From positions 1,178,001 to 1,242,000 of the forward strand of contig OY762943.1 of assembly GCA_963667145.1 (NCBI GenBank): a stretch of 64,000 bases of DNA, given 5' to 3'. Below are positions 41,847 through 49,665 of this stretch, piece after piece (within the stretch, counting starts at the first letter, position 1; every line of letters starts with the position of its first letter). The stretch is from G963667145 sp963667145 (GTDB lineage: Bacteria > Cloacimonadota > Cloacimonadia > G963667145). The translations under genes were made by a program, and so were the position numbers. Below the pieces are notes generated by a model. It saw only the letters and a program-made list of their open reading frames with translations. It did no database searches and was not told where the DNA came from.

Positions 41847-44000
41847 ATGAAAAAAATTTTCTCCATCTTGGTTGCCATCACTATCGGTTCGTTGCTATTT
41901 GGCAGTGTAGATAGGCAAATCAATCTGCAAGATTTGAGCCACTACGTAACACATTTGGTTATGCAAGTCGGCGTCATCATCATCTGTGCCAAGCTCTCTG
42001 GCTCACTGTTTGAAAAGTTCGGCTTGCCCTCGGTTTTGGGAGAAATCTTTTGCGGAATTATCCTCGGACCTTATCTACTGGGAAGCATCGCACTGCCAGG
42101 GTTTGCTCACGGACTGTTCCCCAAATTCTTAGACTCCAACATCCACATCACTCCCGAACTCTACGGATTTGCAACCATCGCTTCCATAATTCTCCTCTTC
42201 ATCGCGGGGCTAAAAACCGACTTGGACTTGCTCATTCGCTACTTCTCAGGAGGATTTATCGTTGGAATCGGAGGAGTGTTAATCTCGTTCTTTGCAGGAA
42301 ACTACTTGGCTCAATTCATGTTCGACATCAACTTCTGGCATCCGTCATCACTATTTTTGGGAACTATGACCACAGCCACCTCCGTGGGCATTTCCGCCAG
42401 AATCCTCTCTGACAAAAAGAAAATGCACTCCGCAGAAGGAGTGAGCATCCTCTCTGCAGCGGTTATTGACGACATCTTGGCAATCATTCTCTTGGCGATA
42501 GTCGTGGGGATAGTGGAAAGCGAGCAACATCCGAACACCTCATTCATCCTGATGATAGCTTTCAAAACCATCGGCATCTGGGCAATCTTCACTGGAGCGG
42601 GTCTCATCTTCGCTCACAAAATTTCCCAGTTTCTCAAGCACTTCCATTCGCCTTTCGTCTTCAGCATCATCGCCCTGAGCATCGCTTTTATGATAGCAGG
42701 AATTTTTGAGAAAACGGGTTTGGCTATGATTATCGGAGCGTATGTTGCAGGACTCAGCCTCTCCAAAACTGACATTGCCTACGTCCTCTTGGAATCGTTA
42801 GAACCGTTGGAACTATTTTTCGTGCCGATTTTCTTCACTGTGATGGGCATGATGGTTGACATCACCATCTTTACGCAATCCAGCTTCCTCATCTTCGGGC
42901 TTGTCTATTCACTCGTAGCCATCTTGGCGAAAGTCATCGGTTGCGGAGCTTTCTCCTATTTGGCAGGGTTCAACACAGTCGGTTCCGCAAGAATCGGATT
43001 GGGCATGGCTCCACGTGGGGAAGTAATCTTGATAATGGCAGGTTTTGGGCTTGCTGGCGACATCATCGACGAACAAATCTTTTCCGCTGCGATTATGTTG
43101 GTTCTCGTTTCCACGATTGTGGCACCTTTGTTTTTGGACAAAGTTTTGAAAATCGACAAGCAGGGAACTAAGGTGGAAAAGCCCAGCAAACAGCACCAAA
43201 ACAGCATCAATTACAAAATAGCAAATTCCCAAACTCGCAGGCTCATCTTGAACTACATTTTGGAAACTTTCCAAGAAGAAGGCTTTTTCGTCAGCAGAAC
43301 CAAGGGCGAAAACAACCTCTACCAAATCCGCAAAGACAAGCTGATGATACGGTTAATCGAGTCCGACGCAGAGCAAACTATCAACATTTCCATAGAGCAG
43401 GAACAGACTATTTTCGCTCAAACTATCGTTTATGAGGCTCTGGTGAAAATCAACACCATTTTGGCGGAATTGAAACACATCACCAAGCCGAAAGAGATTG
43501 GCAACAAGCTGATTAACTTCGATGAGAAGCAACAAAACAGCAAAGTAGAGATAAAGCAACTCACGGAGCTTTTCCGACCTGACAACATCATTTTGGAGCT
43601 AAAGGCGAAAAACAAAGTCGATTCTATCAGGGAACTCCTTGACCTCATTTGCTCGCATCACCAAAAAATTAAGGCGGAGCAGGTTCTGGACGATGTTTTG
43701 CTCAGGGAAAAGGCTCTCTCCACAGCTATCGGCAACTTTGTCGCTTTGCCTCATGCCAAAACATCTGGAACGGAAAGCAGTCACATAGCCATCGGCATCT
43801 GCCCTGAGGGGATAGATTTCGAATCGCTAGACGGGAAGCCAACCAAAATCATCATTCTCTTCATCTCCCCGAATAACGCCTATAAGCCACACCTGAAAAT
43901 CGTTGCCGAACTCTCCAAAATCTTGGGCAACAAAGACAATATCGACGCTATCCTCAAGGCAAAATCAAAAGAAGAAGTTTATCGGATTTTCAGTAGGTAA
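41847..44000 (+). CDS. CPA2-type cation/proton antiporter fused to a PTS EIIA(Ntr)-like domain
   Basis: 717 residues. A leading hydrophobic segment is followed by a Na+/H+ exchanger domain of 12-13 helices (about 30-430): GLPSVLGEIFCGIILGPYLL, the core ITAA-DDxx-like SAAVIDDILAIILLAIVVG with its Asp pair, and GLGMAPRGEVILIMAGFGLA. A 140-residue cytoplasmic linker follows. The C-terminal 145 residues match PtsN/EIIA-fructose: AEQVLDDVLLREKALSTAIG, VALPHAKT with the phosphorylatable His (about 635), HIAIGICPEGIDF. The fusion suggests control of ion exchange by phosphotransfer or by a nucleotide-like signal, though no PTS EI or HPr is in the window. Membrane transporter. Confidence 0.9.
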   Translation: MKKIFSILVAITIGSLLFGSVDRQINLQDLSHYVTHLVMQVGVIIICAKLSGSLFEKFGLPSVLGEIFCGIILGPYLLGSIALPGFAHGLFPKFLDSNIHITPELYGFATIASIILLFIAGLKTDLDLLIRYFSGGFIVGIGGVLISFFAGNYLAQFMFDINFWHPSSLFLGTMTTATSVGISARILSDKKKMHSAEGVSILSAAVIDDILAIILLAIVVGIVESEQHPNTSFILMIAFKTIGIWAIFTGAGLIFAHKISQFLKHFHSPFVFSIIALSIAFMIAGIFEKTGLAMIIGAYVAGLSLSKTDIAYVLLESLEPLELFFVPIFFTVMGMMVDITIFTQSSFLIFGLVYSLVAILAKVIGCGAFSYLAGFNTVGSARIGLGMAPRGEVILIMAGFGLAGDIIDEQIFSAAIMLVLVSTIVAPLFLDKVLKIDKQGTKVEKPSKQHQNSINYKIANSQTRRLILNYILETFQEEGFFVSRTKGENNLYQIRKDKLMIRLIESDAEQTINISIEQEQTIFAQTIVYEALVKINTILAELKHITKPKEIGNKLINFDEKQQNSKVEIKQLTELFRPDNIILELKAKNKVDSIRELLDLICSHHQKIKAEQVLDDVLLREKALSTAIGNFVALPHAKTSGTESSHIAIGICPEGIDFESLDGKPTKIIILFISPNNAYKPHLKIVAELSKILGNKDNIDAILKAKSKEEVYRIFSR

Positions 44001-44015
44001 AATAGAAAAATATTC

Positions 44016-44220
44016 GTTCATCTTTTCGGACGGACGAAAAGACGAACCAGAAAAGTCCGCTCTGACCACACAGTAGCAGTCGTTCCGAGTCGCCTGTGAG
44101 AATAAAGTGTGGTCGCTACCGTGTATTCTTCAAGCTCAGCTATTGTAATAAGTTGGCATTGCATTTCATAGATGGATATTTAAGACTGCTCCTTTTTGGT
44201 GTTCAGAGTTGTGCCACCCC
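44016..44220 (-). repeat. dispersed repeat, copy A (inverted relative to copies B and C)
   Basis: About 205 bases closely match, in reverse orientation, the main part of the 308-base repeats at 62665-62972 and 63251-63558. Shared landmarks are CTTTTCGGACGGACGAAAAG (a palindromic stem), AGAATAAAGTGTGGTCGCT and the end GGTGTTCAGAGTTG. Copy A is more diverged than B and C are from each other. No coding potential. Confidence 0.85.
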
Positions 44221-44931
44221 AACCCGAGCGAAGCACTTCTTGGGTTGAGCTGGTTTTGACTTTTGGCATAATTTAGCTAAACAGCAGAGCATTATTGGAG
44301 AAGTGCAAAAGTGGTTTATGAGAAGCAGAGGATAGTCGTTTATTCGGAGATGCCTCTGCTCAGAGTTAGCAAAACTTCATCTCACGACACTGTTTTAGCG
44401 ATTTTATGACAAAAGGAGGTTTTTTGGTTCGTTTTTTCCCGATAAAAAAATGAACGTAAACTCCTTCTCACAAAAGAGGTAATTCCCTTTTATATTCTTT
44501 CCCTTTGTGTGACCAAAGCGAAAGAACCAAAGGTAAATTCAAAATCCAAAGCCTCACCTCTAAAATATTCAACTCCTTCGTATTATTGTAAGCTCAACCT
44601 GTAAAGTCAGATTAGCAATTCTGCACGAGACGACAGGTCTCGCACAATAATTGACTTCAGTCGTTTTCTATTTTCACGAGGCTCGACTTGATGGATTTGA
44701 AGCCACCCCCACCCCAAGCGAAGCACTCTTTGGGTTGGGGATTCCCTCTTCCGCGAGAATGAGGAGTGCTTGTGCTTCCTGTTTTTCTAATCCTCATGCC
44801 CGTGTAAACGGGCATCCAGTTGGGTTTAGTAAGGATAGCACGAAAAGGAGAATGGTTCCCCGCTTTCGCGAGGATGAGAATATAGAGAGACGGCATTGTG
44901 CTTAGAAGCATAAAAAGTATTTGACATCTGT

Positions 44932-44959
44932 TTGACTTCATATTCTTAAGGCTTATGAA
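44932..44959 (+). promoter_or_regulatory. candidate promoter upstream of the microsatellite
   Basis: TTGACT at 44932-44937 and TATGAA at 44954-44959 with a 16-base spacer. Transcription would start near 44966 and include the tetranucleotide tract in the leader of the lectin gene. A second -35-like TTGACA lies at 44921. Weak evidence only. Confidence 0.35.
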
Positions 44960-45074
44960 AATGAATAGAATAGTCAGTCAGTCAGTCAGTCAGTCAGTCA
45001 GTCAGTCAGTCAGTCAGTCAGTCAGTCAGTCAGTCAGTCAGTCAGTCAGTCAGTCAAAGATGCCTGTGGTTTAA
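44955..45074 (+). other. short open frame translated through the tetranucleotide repeat
   Basis: ATG at 44955 reads MKMNRI, then seven VSQS units encoded by the repeat, then KMPVV and a stop. Adding or removing one repeat unit shifts the frame, but both other frames also stop before 45170, and an in-frame TAA directly precedes the ATG of the lectin gene. It can therefore not be fused to that gene by slippage; at most it is a leader peptide. No evidence that it is translated. Confidence 0.25.
44973..45056 (+). repeat. perfect (GTCA)21 tetranucleotide microsatellite
   Basis: 84 bases of uninterrupted GTCA units. Long tetranucleotide tracts are rare in bacteria outside phase-variable loci, where slipped-strand mispairing changes copy number; an AGTC tract is known from Haemophilus influenzae phase-variable genes. 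It ends 113 bases before the start codon of the lectin-lipoprotein gene, inside or next to its leader. Confidence 0.97.
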
Positions 45075-45169
45075 CAGGTCAACAAAATTTATGTAGTTTG
45101 AGAGACGGTTCAATGTAGTTGGGCTGTTTTTTTTTGTGTTTAGAAATTAAAAACAAGGAGGAAGAATAA

Positions 45170-48100
45170 ATGAAAAAACAGTTATTCAACGTATTAGTCG
45201 TGTTAGTTGCAGTAATTATTTTCTATGCCTGCTCATTGCCAACCACAGAACACGCAAAACCTGAGGCTACATCTAATGATGTACTATTGTTAACTACTGC
45301 ACAAAATCCTCATGTATATAAGCTGGTAAAACTGCCATTATCATGGGAGAACGCCAAAAAGTATTGTGAAAACATGGGTGGATATTTAGCTTGTATAAAC
45401 TCCCAAGAAGAACAAAAATATATCTATGACAACTTTATTGTTCCGGTTGGTAGCCCTGCATGTTGGATAGGTGGAACCAATGCTGAAAACGAAGGTACTT
45501 GGAAATGGGTAAATGGAGATAAGTGGGATTATGAGAATTGGGACAACGGAGAACCCGATAATGGTGGAGGCTTAGGCGATGAAGATTGTTTGGCTACACT
45601 TCCTAATGGTAAATGGTTCGACGGCGACGGTGACGTGGGTAAGTTTTATTTTATCTGCGAATGGAATAGCGAAGCTGACATAAAAGAATCTGCAAAGCAT
45701 GTATATAAGTACATTCCAAAAACCATGACTTGGGCAGCAGCCAAAACATATTGCGAAAGAATGGGTGGATATTTGGCTTGTGTGACTTCTCAAACAGAGC
45801 AAGAATATATATGGCACAATTATTTGGCTCCCAACGGCACTCCTCTAAGTTGGGGTGGAGCAAGCGACTACAAAAAAGAAGACAAATGGGAATGGGTAAG
45901 TGGAGAAGAATGGAATTATACTAAGTGGTATCCGGGCGAACCTGATAACAGTAATGACCAAGATTTCATGTTTTTTAACTCGGGCAATACTTGGAGCGAC
46001 GGAGGTTATGGACTTTTGTCATTTGTTTGCGAGTGGAACAAAGAAGCAGATATTAAAGAACCAACAGAACATATTTACAAATATTTTTCGGAGAAGATGA
46101 CTTGGAGTGAGGCTAAAGCCTATTGTGAGAAAATTGGTGGATATTTGGTCAGCGTGACTTCTCAAGAAGAGCAAAATCTTATCTATACCAATGTTTTAGT
46201 ACCTAATGGCAGTCCTGAGTGCTGGATAGGACTTAGTGATGTTGAAAACGAAGGCACTTGGAAATGGGCAAATGGTGAAGGCTTTTACTACTCCAATTGG
46301 CATGCAAATGAACCCAGTGATAAGGTCGGAAACGAAAATTATACCTTGTTTTATTCTAACGGTACTTGGAACGACGGAGGCAACGGAAGACTGCCTTTTA
46401 TTTGTGAGTGGGACAAAAAAGAAGATATTATTAACCCCACGGGACATGTGTACGAATTCATTCCGAAAGCAATGACTTGGGCGGCAGCGAAAACTTATTG
46501 TGAAAGGCGAGGCGGATATTTGGCTAGCGTGACTTCGCAAATAGAGCAAGAATACATCTACGAAAACTATATAGTTCCTAATGGCAACCCTGCATACTGG
46601 ATAGGCGGAAACAATTTTGAAAACGAAGGTACTTGGAAATGGGTAAATGGAGATAAATGGAATTATGAAAATTGGGACAACGGAGAACCCGATAATGGTG
46701 GCGGTTTAGGCGATGAAGATTTTTTGGCAGCTCTTCCTAATGGTAAATGGTTTGACGGCGACGGTGACGCAGGAAAATTTTACTTTGTTTGTGAGTGGGA
46801 CAAGGAATCCGATAAGGTTGAAGCCACCGAACATATTTACAAATATGTAGATAAAAAAATGACTTGGAACGAAGCTAAAAAATATTGCGAAAATCTAGGT
46901 GGATATTTGGTAAGTGTGACTAGTCAAGAAGAACAAAGATATGTTTATAATAACTATCTTGTTCCTAACGGCACTCCTAATTGTTGGCTTGGGGCAAGTG
47001 ACGAAGAAAAAGAAAAAACTTGGAAATGGGCAAGCGGAGAAGATTTCTATTACACCAATTGGAGCTATAGAGAGCCTAATAATTACGCAGGGAACGAAGA
47101 CTATGCCTTATTTTATTATAACGGCTCTTGGAACGATGGAGGATATGCCAAGCTACCTTTCATTTGCGAGTGGAATAGTGAAGAAAATATTGCAAGAACT
47201 TTTTATATAGAAGCCGTTATTTCAGATGGAACTAATTTGACTTGTACAGACGCTGTAGTGAATATTTCTAATGCTGAAGGCAACATTATCAAAACAGATT
47301 CTATAAGCGGTGCAAATAATAAAATAGTAGTTTCGGTTGAAAATTCATACACTATTACTGTCTCTAAAAGTGGCTTTGATGCTCAAACTTTCACCTTTAC
47401 TGCGGACGAACTCACAAATTACAAAAGCAAACCTTTGGTGGTGAAATTCTTCCAAACTTCTCATATTTACGAATTTGTAGATAAAAAAATGACTTGGAAC
47501 GAGGCTAAAACTTATTGTGAAAGTAGAGGAGGGTATTTGCTAAGTGTAACTTCCCCAGAAGAGCAAAAATATATCTACAGCAAATACTTAGTCCCCAACT
47601 CTACTCCTGAGTGCTGGCTTGGTGCAAGTGACGAGGTTAAAGAAGGTGAATGGAAATGGACAAGTGGCGAAGCTTGGTCTTACACCAATTGGAGTACTAA
47701 CGAACCCAATGGGGAAACCAGAGAAAACTATGCCTTGTTTTTTGCGAATGGCACTTGGAACGATGGAAGCAAGGGAGTATTGCCTTTTATCTGTGAGTGG
47801 AATAGTGCAGATGAGGTAAAAGAGACTAATACTGATACTTGTTTTACCAATTCTATAGGTATGGAATTTGTTTTGGTAGAAAACGGTACTTTTATGATGG
47901 GTTCTAACTCTGGATATTGGGAAAAACCGGTGCACCAAGTAACCATAAGCCAAGATTATTATATTGGCAAATATGAAGTAACTCAAGCACAATGGGTAGC
48001 TGTGATGGGTTATAATCCTTCCAGATGGAAAGGCGATAATTTGCCTGTGGAGTATGTATCTTGGGACAGTGTGCAAGTGTTTATAGCAAAATTAAACGAA

Positions 48101-48514
48101 CTTGAGGGAACAGATAAATATAGGCTGCCTACAGAAGCTCAGTGGGAATTTGCAGCCAGAGGTGGGAACAAAAGTCAAGGCTATACTTATGCAGGTAGCA
48201 ATAACATAGATGAAGTAGCTTGGTATGATGGTAATTCAAGTTATACAACTCATCAAGTAGGGACAAAAAAAGCTAATGAGCTGGGGATTTATGATATGGC
48301 TGGTAATGTATGGGAATGTTGCTCAGATTGGTATGGTTCTTATAGTAGCAGTAGTCAAACTGACCCTACAGGAGCAAGTAGTGGAATATACCGTGTTCTT
48401 CGTGGTGGTTCTTGGTACAACCTTGCGAACTATTGCCGTGTTGCCGGTCGCGTTCTCAACAATCCGGGTTACAGCGGCAGCAGTCCTGGTTTTCGTCTAT
48501 CGTGCTCTCAGTAG
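45170..48514 (+). CDS. lipoprotein with six C-type-lectin domains and a DGR-type variable FGE/C-lectin domain
   Basis: 1,114 residues. A lipoprotein signal (VLVVLVAVIIFYAC) would tether it to the envelope. Then come C-type-lectin domains at about 47-165, 178-289, 300-413, 426-543 and 554-667, each with WxxAxxYC..GGYL, a central WIG/WLG strand, an EPDN/EPNN-type loop and a final FxCEW. A small beta-sandwich-like segment (674-760, VISDGTNLTCTDAVVNISN) separates a sixth (764-877). The C-terminus (889-1114) is an FGE-sulfatase/SUMF1 fold (MEFVLVENGTFMMGSN; YRLPTEAQWEFAARGG; GIYDMAGNVWEC), ending in RVLRGGSW...GFRLSC, as in DGR target proteins. AAGGAGG precedes the ATG. It probably binds glycans or cell surfaces through a diversifiable tip. 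Confidence 0.88.
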   Translation: MKKQLFNVLVVLVAVIIFYACSLPTTEHAKPEATSNDVLLLTTAQNPHVYKLVKLPLSWENAKKYCENMGGYLACINSQEEQKYIYDNFIVPVGSPACWIGGTNAENEGTWKWVNGDKWDYENWDNGEPDNGGGLGDEDCLATLPNGKWFDGDGDVGKFYFICEWNSEADIKESAKHVYKYIPKTMTWAAAKTYCERMGGYLACVTSQTEQEYIWHNYLAPNGTPLSWGGASDYKKEDKWEWVSGEEWNYTKWYPGEPDNSNDQDFMFFNSGNTWSDGGYGLLSFVCEWNKEADIKEPTEHIYKYFSEKMTWSEAKAYCEKIGGYLVSVTSQEEQNLIYTNVLVPNGSPECWIGLSDVENEGTWKWANGEGFYYSNWHANEPSDKVGNENYTLFYSNGTWNDGGNGRLPFICEWDKKEDIINPTGHVYEFIPKAMTWAAAKTYCERRGGYLASVTSQIEQEYIYENYIVPNGNPAYWIGGNNFENEGTWKWVNGDKWNYENWDNGEPDNGGGLGDEDFLAALPNGKWFDGDGDAGKFYFVCEWDKESDKVEATEHIYKYVDKKMTWNEAKKYCENLGGYLVSVTSQEEQRYVYNNYLVPNGTPNCWLGASDEEKEKTWKWASGEDFYYTNWSYREPNNYAGNEDYALFYYNGSWNDGGYAKLPFICEWNSEENIARTFYIEAVISDGTNLTCTDAVVNISNAEGNIIKTDSISGANNKIVVSVENSYTITVSKSGFDAQTFTFTADELTNYKSKPLVVKFFQTSHIYEFVDKKMTWNEAKTYCESRGGYLLSVTSPEEQKYIYSKYLVPNSTPECWLGASDEVKEGEWKWTSGEAWSYTNWSTNEPNGETRENYALFFANGTWNDGSKGVLPFICEWNSADEVKETNTDTCFTNSIGMEFVLVENGTFMMGSNSGYWEKPVHQVTISQDYYIGKYEVTQAQWVAVMGYNPSRWKGDNLPVEYVSWDSVQVFIAKLNELEGTDKYRLPTEAQWEFAARGGNKSQGYTYAGSNNIDEVAWYDGNSSYTTHQVGTKKANELGIYDMAGNVWECCSDWYGSYSSSSQTDPTGASSGIYRVLRGGSWYNLANYCRVAGRVLNNPGYSGSSPGFRLSCSQ
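48392..48511 (+). other. candidate diversity-generating-retroelement variable region (VR)
   Basis: Between the constant RVLRGGSW and GFRLSC ends, 16 codons look variable: TAC AAC CTT, AAC TAT, GGT, GTT CTC AAC AAT, GGT TAC AGC GGC AGC AGT. All 16 end in C or T, as expected when the two adenines of AAC or AAT template codons are randomised. The codons between them (GCG, TGC CGT GTT GCC, CGC, CCG) contain no adenine. The segment is clearly more GC-rich than the rest of the gene. Its position at the extreme 3' end of a C-lectin/FGE domain is the canonical VR location. Confidence 0.8.
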
Positions 48515-48527
48515 TTTTTGGGCTTTG

Positions 48528-48539
48528 GCACTTTGGTGC
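48528..48539 (+). other. small hairpin just after the variable region
   Basis: GCAC-TTTG-GTGC, 13 bases beyond the stop codon. In the best-studied DGR (Bordetella phage) a short hairpin follows the initiation-of-mutagenic-homing site at the VR end. The stem here is only 4 bp, so this is weak support by itself. Confidence 0.35.
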
Positions 48540-48731
48540 TTTTGGTTTTTCTTTTGGTTCTTTTATTTTTTTAAAAGAAAAGAACTAAAATTGCAGTAAA
48601 TTAAAAAAAATGGATAGATGATAAATAAAAATATTGAAAAACAAAAAATAAAGGGAATGGTAACGAGTAATTTAAGTTTTTCAAAAAGAATATAAGCTTT
48701 GTATAAAAAAGTGTACAAACTTAAATAGTTT

Positions 48732-48768
48732 AAGAGACATGCAAACAATATTGTGTGTCTCTTTTTTT
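48732..48768 (+). terminator. rho-independent terminator downstream of the lectin gene
   Basis: Eight-base perfect stem AAGAGACA / TGTCTCTT with an inner ACAAT/ATTGT pairing, followed by a run of seven Ts. About 220 bases after the lectin-gene stop; probably ends its transcript. Confidence 0.8.
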
Positions 48769-49021
48769 ATATAACTTTGGATACCTGCCTTCGCAGGTAT
48801 GAGATAAGACTATTAAGATGAAGCAAAGTATAATAGTAAAATGAGAAACTTAACGAAGAAAAGAATTGAGCAGTTTGCAGTAAAGCAAAGTCTCTCCAAA
48901 CCTCATTCCCGTGAAAACGGGAATCCAATGATTTTGCAAGTCTCTTTGTTTTGAAAAGATAATCAAAAATGAGTAAATTCTATAAAATAATAGCCAATTG
49001 ATTTCTCGACTGTGCGAAGGA

Positions 49022-49663
49022 CTATAGCTTGCTTCTCACTTCCTCTACAAACTCCCTAACCAACCTCTCACTCTTCACGCCACTTTCTTCCACGCCACTG
49101 CTCACATCTACTGCCCAAGGTTGCAGAGTTTTTATTCCATCTGCAATATTATTCACATTCAAGCCACCTGCTAAAACAAGCGGACAAGGGAAATTGAGGC
49201 TTTTTGCGAGTTCCCAATCAAAAGTTTCGCCCAAGCCTCCAAACTGCTTTGACGAAAATTTATCCAGAAGCACCGCGGAAATATTTTTGGGAAGTTGATT
49301 TACATCAGGCAAGTGATTTTGTCCAATTCTGAACGCTTTCCAAATGAGAACATCTTTGCCGATTTTCTTCTGCAACTCATCAACATACTCAGCGTCCTCA
49401 TCGCCATGCAACTGCACAACTTTTAGCCCACAATCTATCGCCTGCAAAATCTTGGAATGCTCTTCGTTCACGAAAACACCGACAGGAACAATCCGCTTGT
49501 CCAAAGCAGAAATCAACTCGGATAGTGCGGACGATGAGACCTGCCTTCTGCTCTTAGCCAACACAAATCCAGCAAAATCCGGCAAATATTTGTTCAGAAT
49601 TTTGACGTCTCTTGCAGACTTTATTCCGCAGATTTTCACCTTGGTTTGTTGTATTTTGTTCAC
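49022..49663 (-). CDS. trpF: phosphoribosylanthranilate isomerase
   Basis: 213 residues from a GTG at 49663, 2 bases after the trpC stop; the frame can be extended upstream into trpC, but homology begins at KVKICGIKSARDV. Motifs: KICGIK (catalytic Cys), GFVLAKSRRQVS, VQLHGDED, LLDKFSSKQFGGLGETFDW and LAGGLNVNN, ending AVDVSSGVEESGVKS. It converts N-(5-phosphoribosyl)anthranilate to the CdRP precursor. Last gene of the operon. Confidence 0.95.
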   Translation of the reverse strand: MNKIQQTKVKICGIKSARDVKILNKYLPDFAGFVLAKSRRQVSSSALSELISALDKRIVPVGVFVNEEHSKILQAIDCGLKVVQLHGDEDAEYVDELQKKIGKDVLIWKAFRIGQNHLPDVNQLPKNISAVLLDKFSSKQFGGLGETFDWELAKSLNFPCPLVLAGGLNVNNIADGIKTLQPWAVDVSSGVEESGVKSERLVREFVEEVRSKL

Positions 49664-49665
49664 GA

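Larger units (their letters stand above)
44001..45169. other. 1.17-kb gene-free region rich in repeats
   Basis: Besides repeat copy A, the region holds short hairpin repeats of the GGATTCCC...GGGAAT / TGCCCG...CGGGCA kind (about 44741-44765, 44795-44820, 44857-44880), a TTGACA (44921) and a TTGACT (44932) that could serve as -35 elements for the gene at 45170, and the tetranucleotide tract. Open frames seen here (for example 44651-44905) are made of the repeats and are not believable genes. Confidence 0.6.
48515..49021. other. 507-base intergenic region, lectin gene to trp operon
   Basis: Contains the post-VR hairpin, the terminator and two short hairpin repeats of the dispersed family (TACCTGCCTTCGCAGGTA at about 48781-48798 and ATTCCCGTGAAAACGGGAAT at about 48905-48924). 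No reverse-transcriptase gene and no template repeat resembling the variable region is present. Confidence 0.6.

Noticed and set aside
44651..44941. Frames of 84-94 codons on both strands
   Set aside because: They are translations of the dispersed hairpin repeats (phrases such as IPASAGM-type repeats recur in unrelated genomes).
44973..45056. CRISPR array or clustered direct repeats
   Set aside because: The tract is one uninterrupted tetranucleotide without spacers. The longer lectin-domain repeats are coding.
44955..45170. Phase-variable fusion of the VSQS frame to the lectin gene
   Set aside because: In all three frames after the repeat a stop occurs before 45170, and a TAA directly precedes the lectin ATG.
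48515..49021. DGR template repeat or small reverse transcriptase
   Set aside because: No sequence similar to the variable region and no open frame with reverse-transcriptase motifs was found here or elsewhere in the window.
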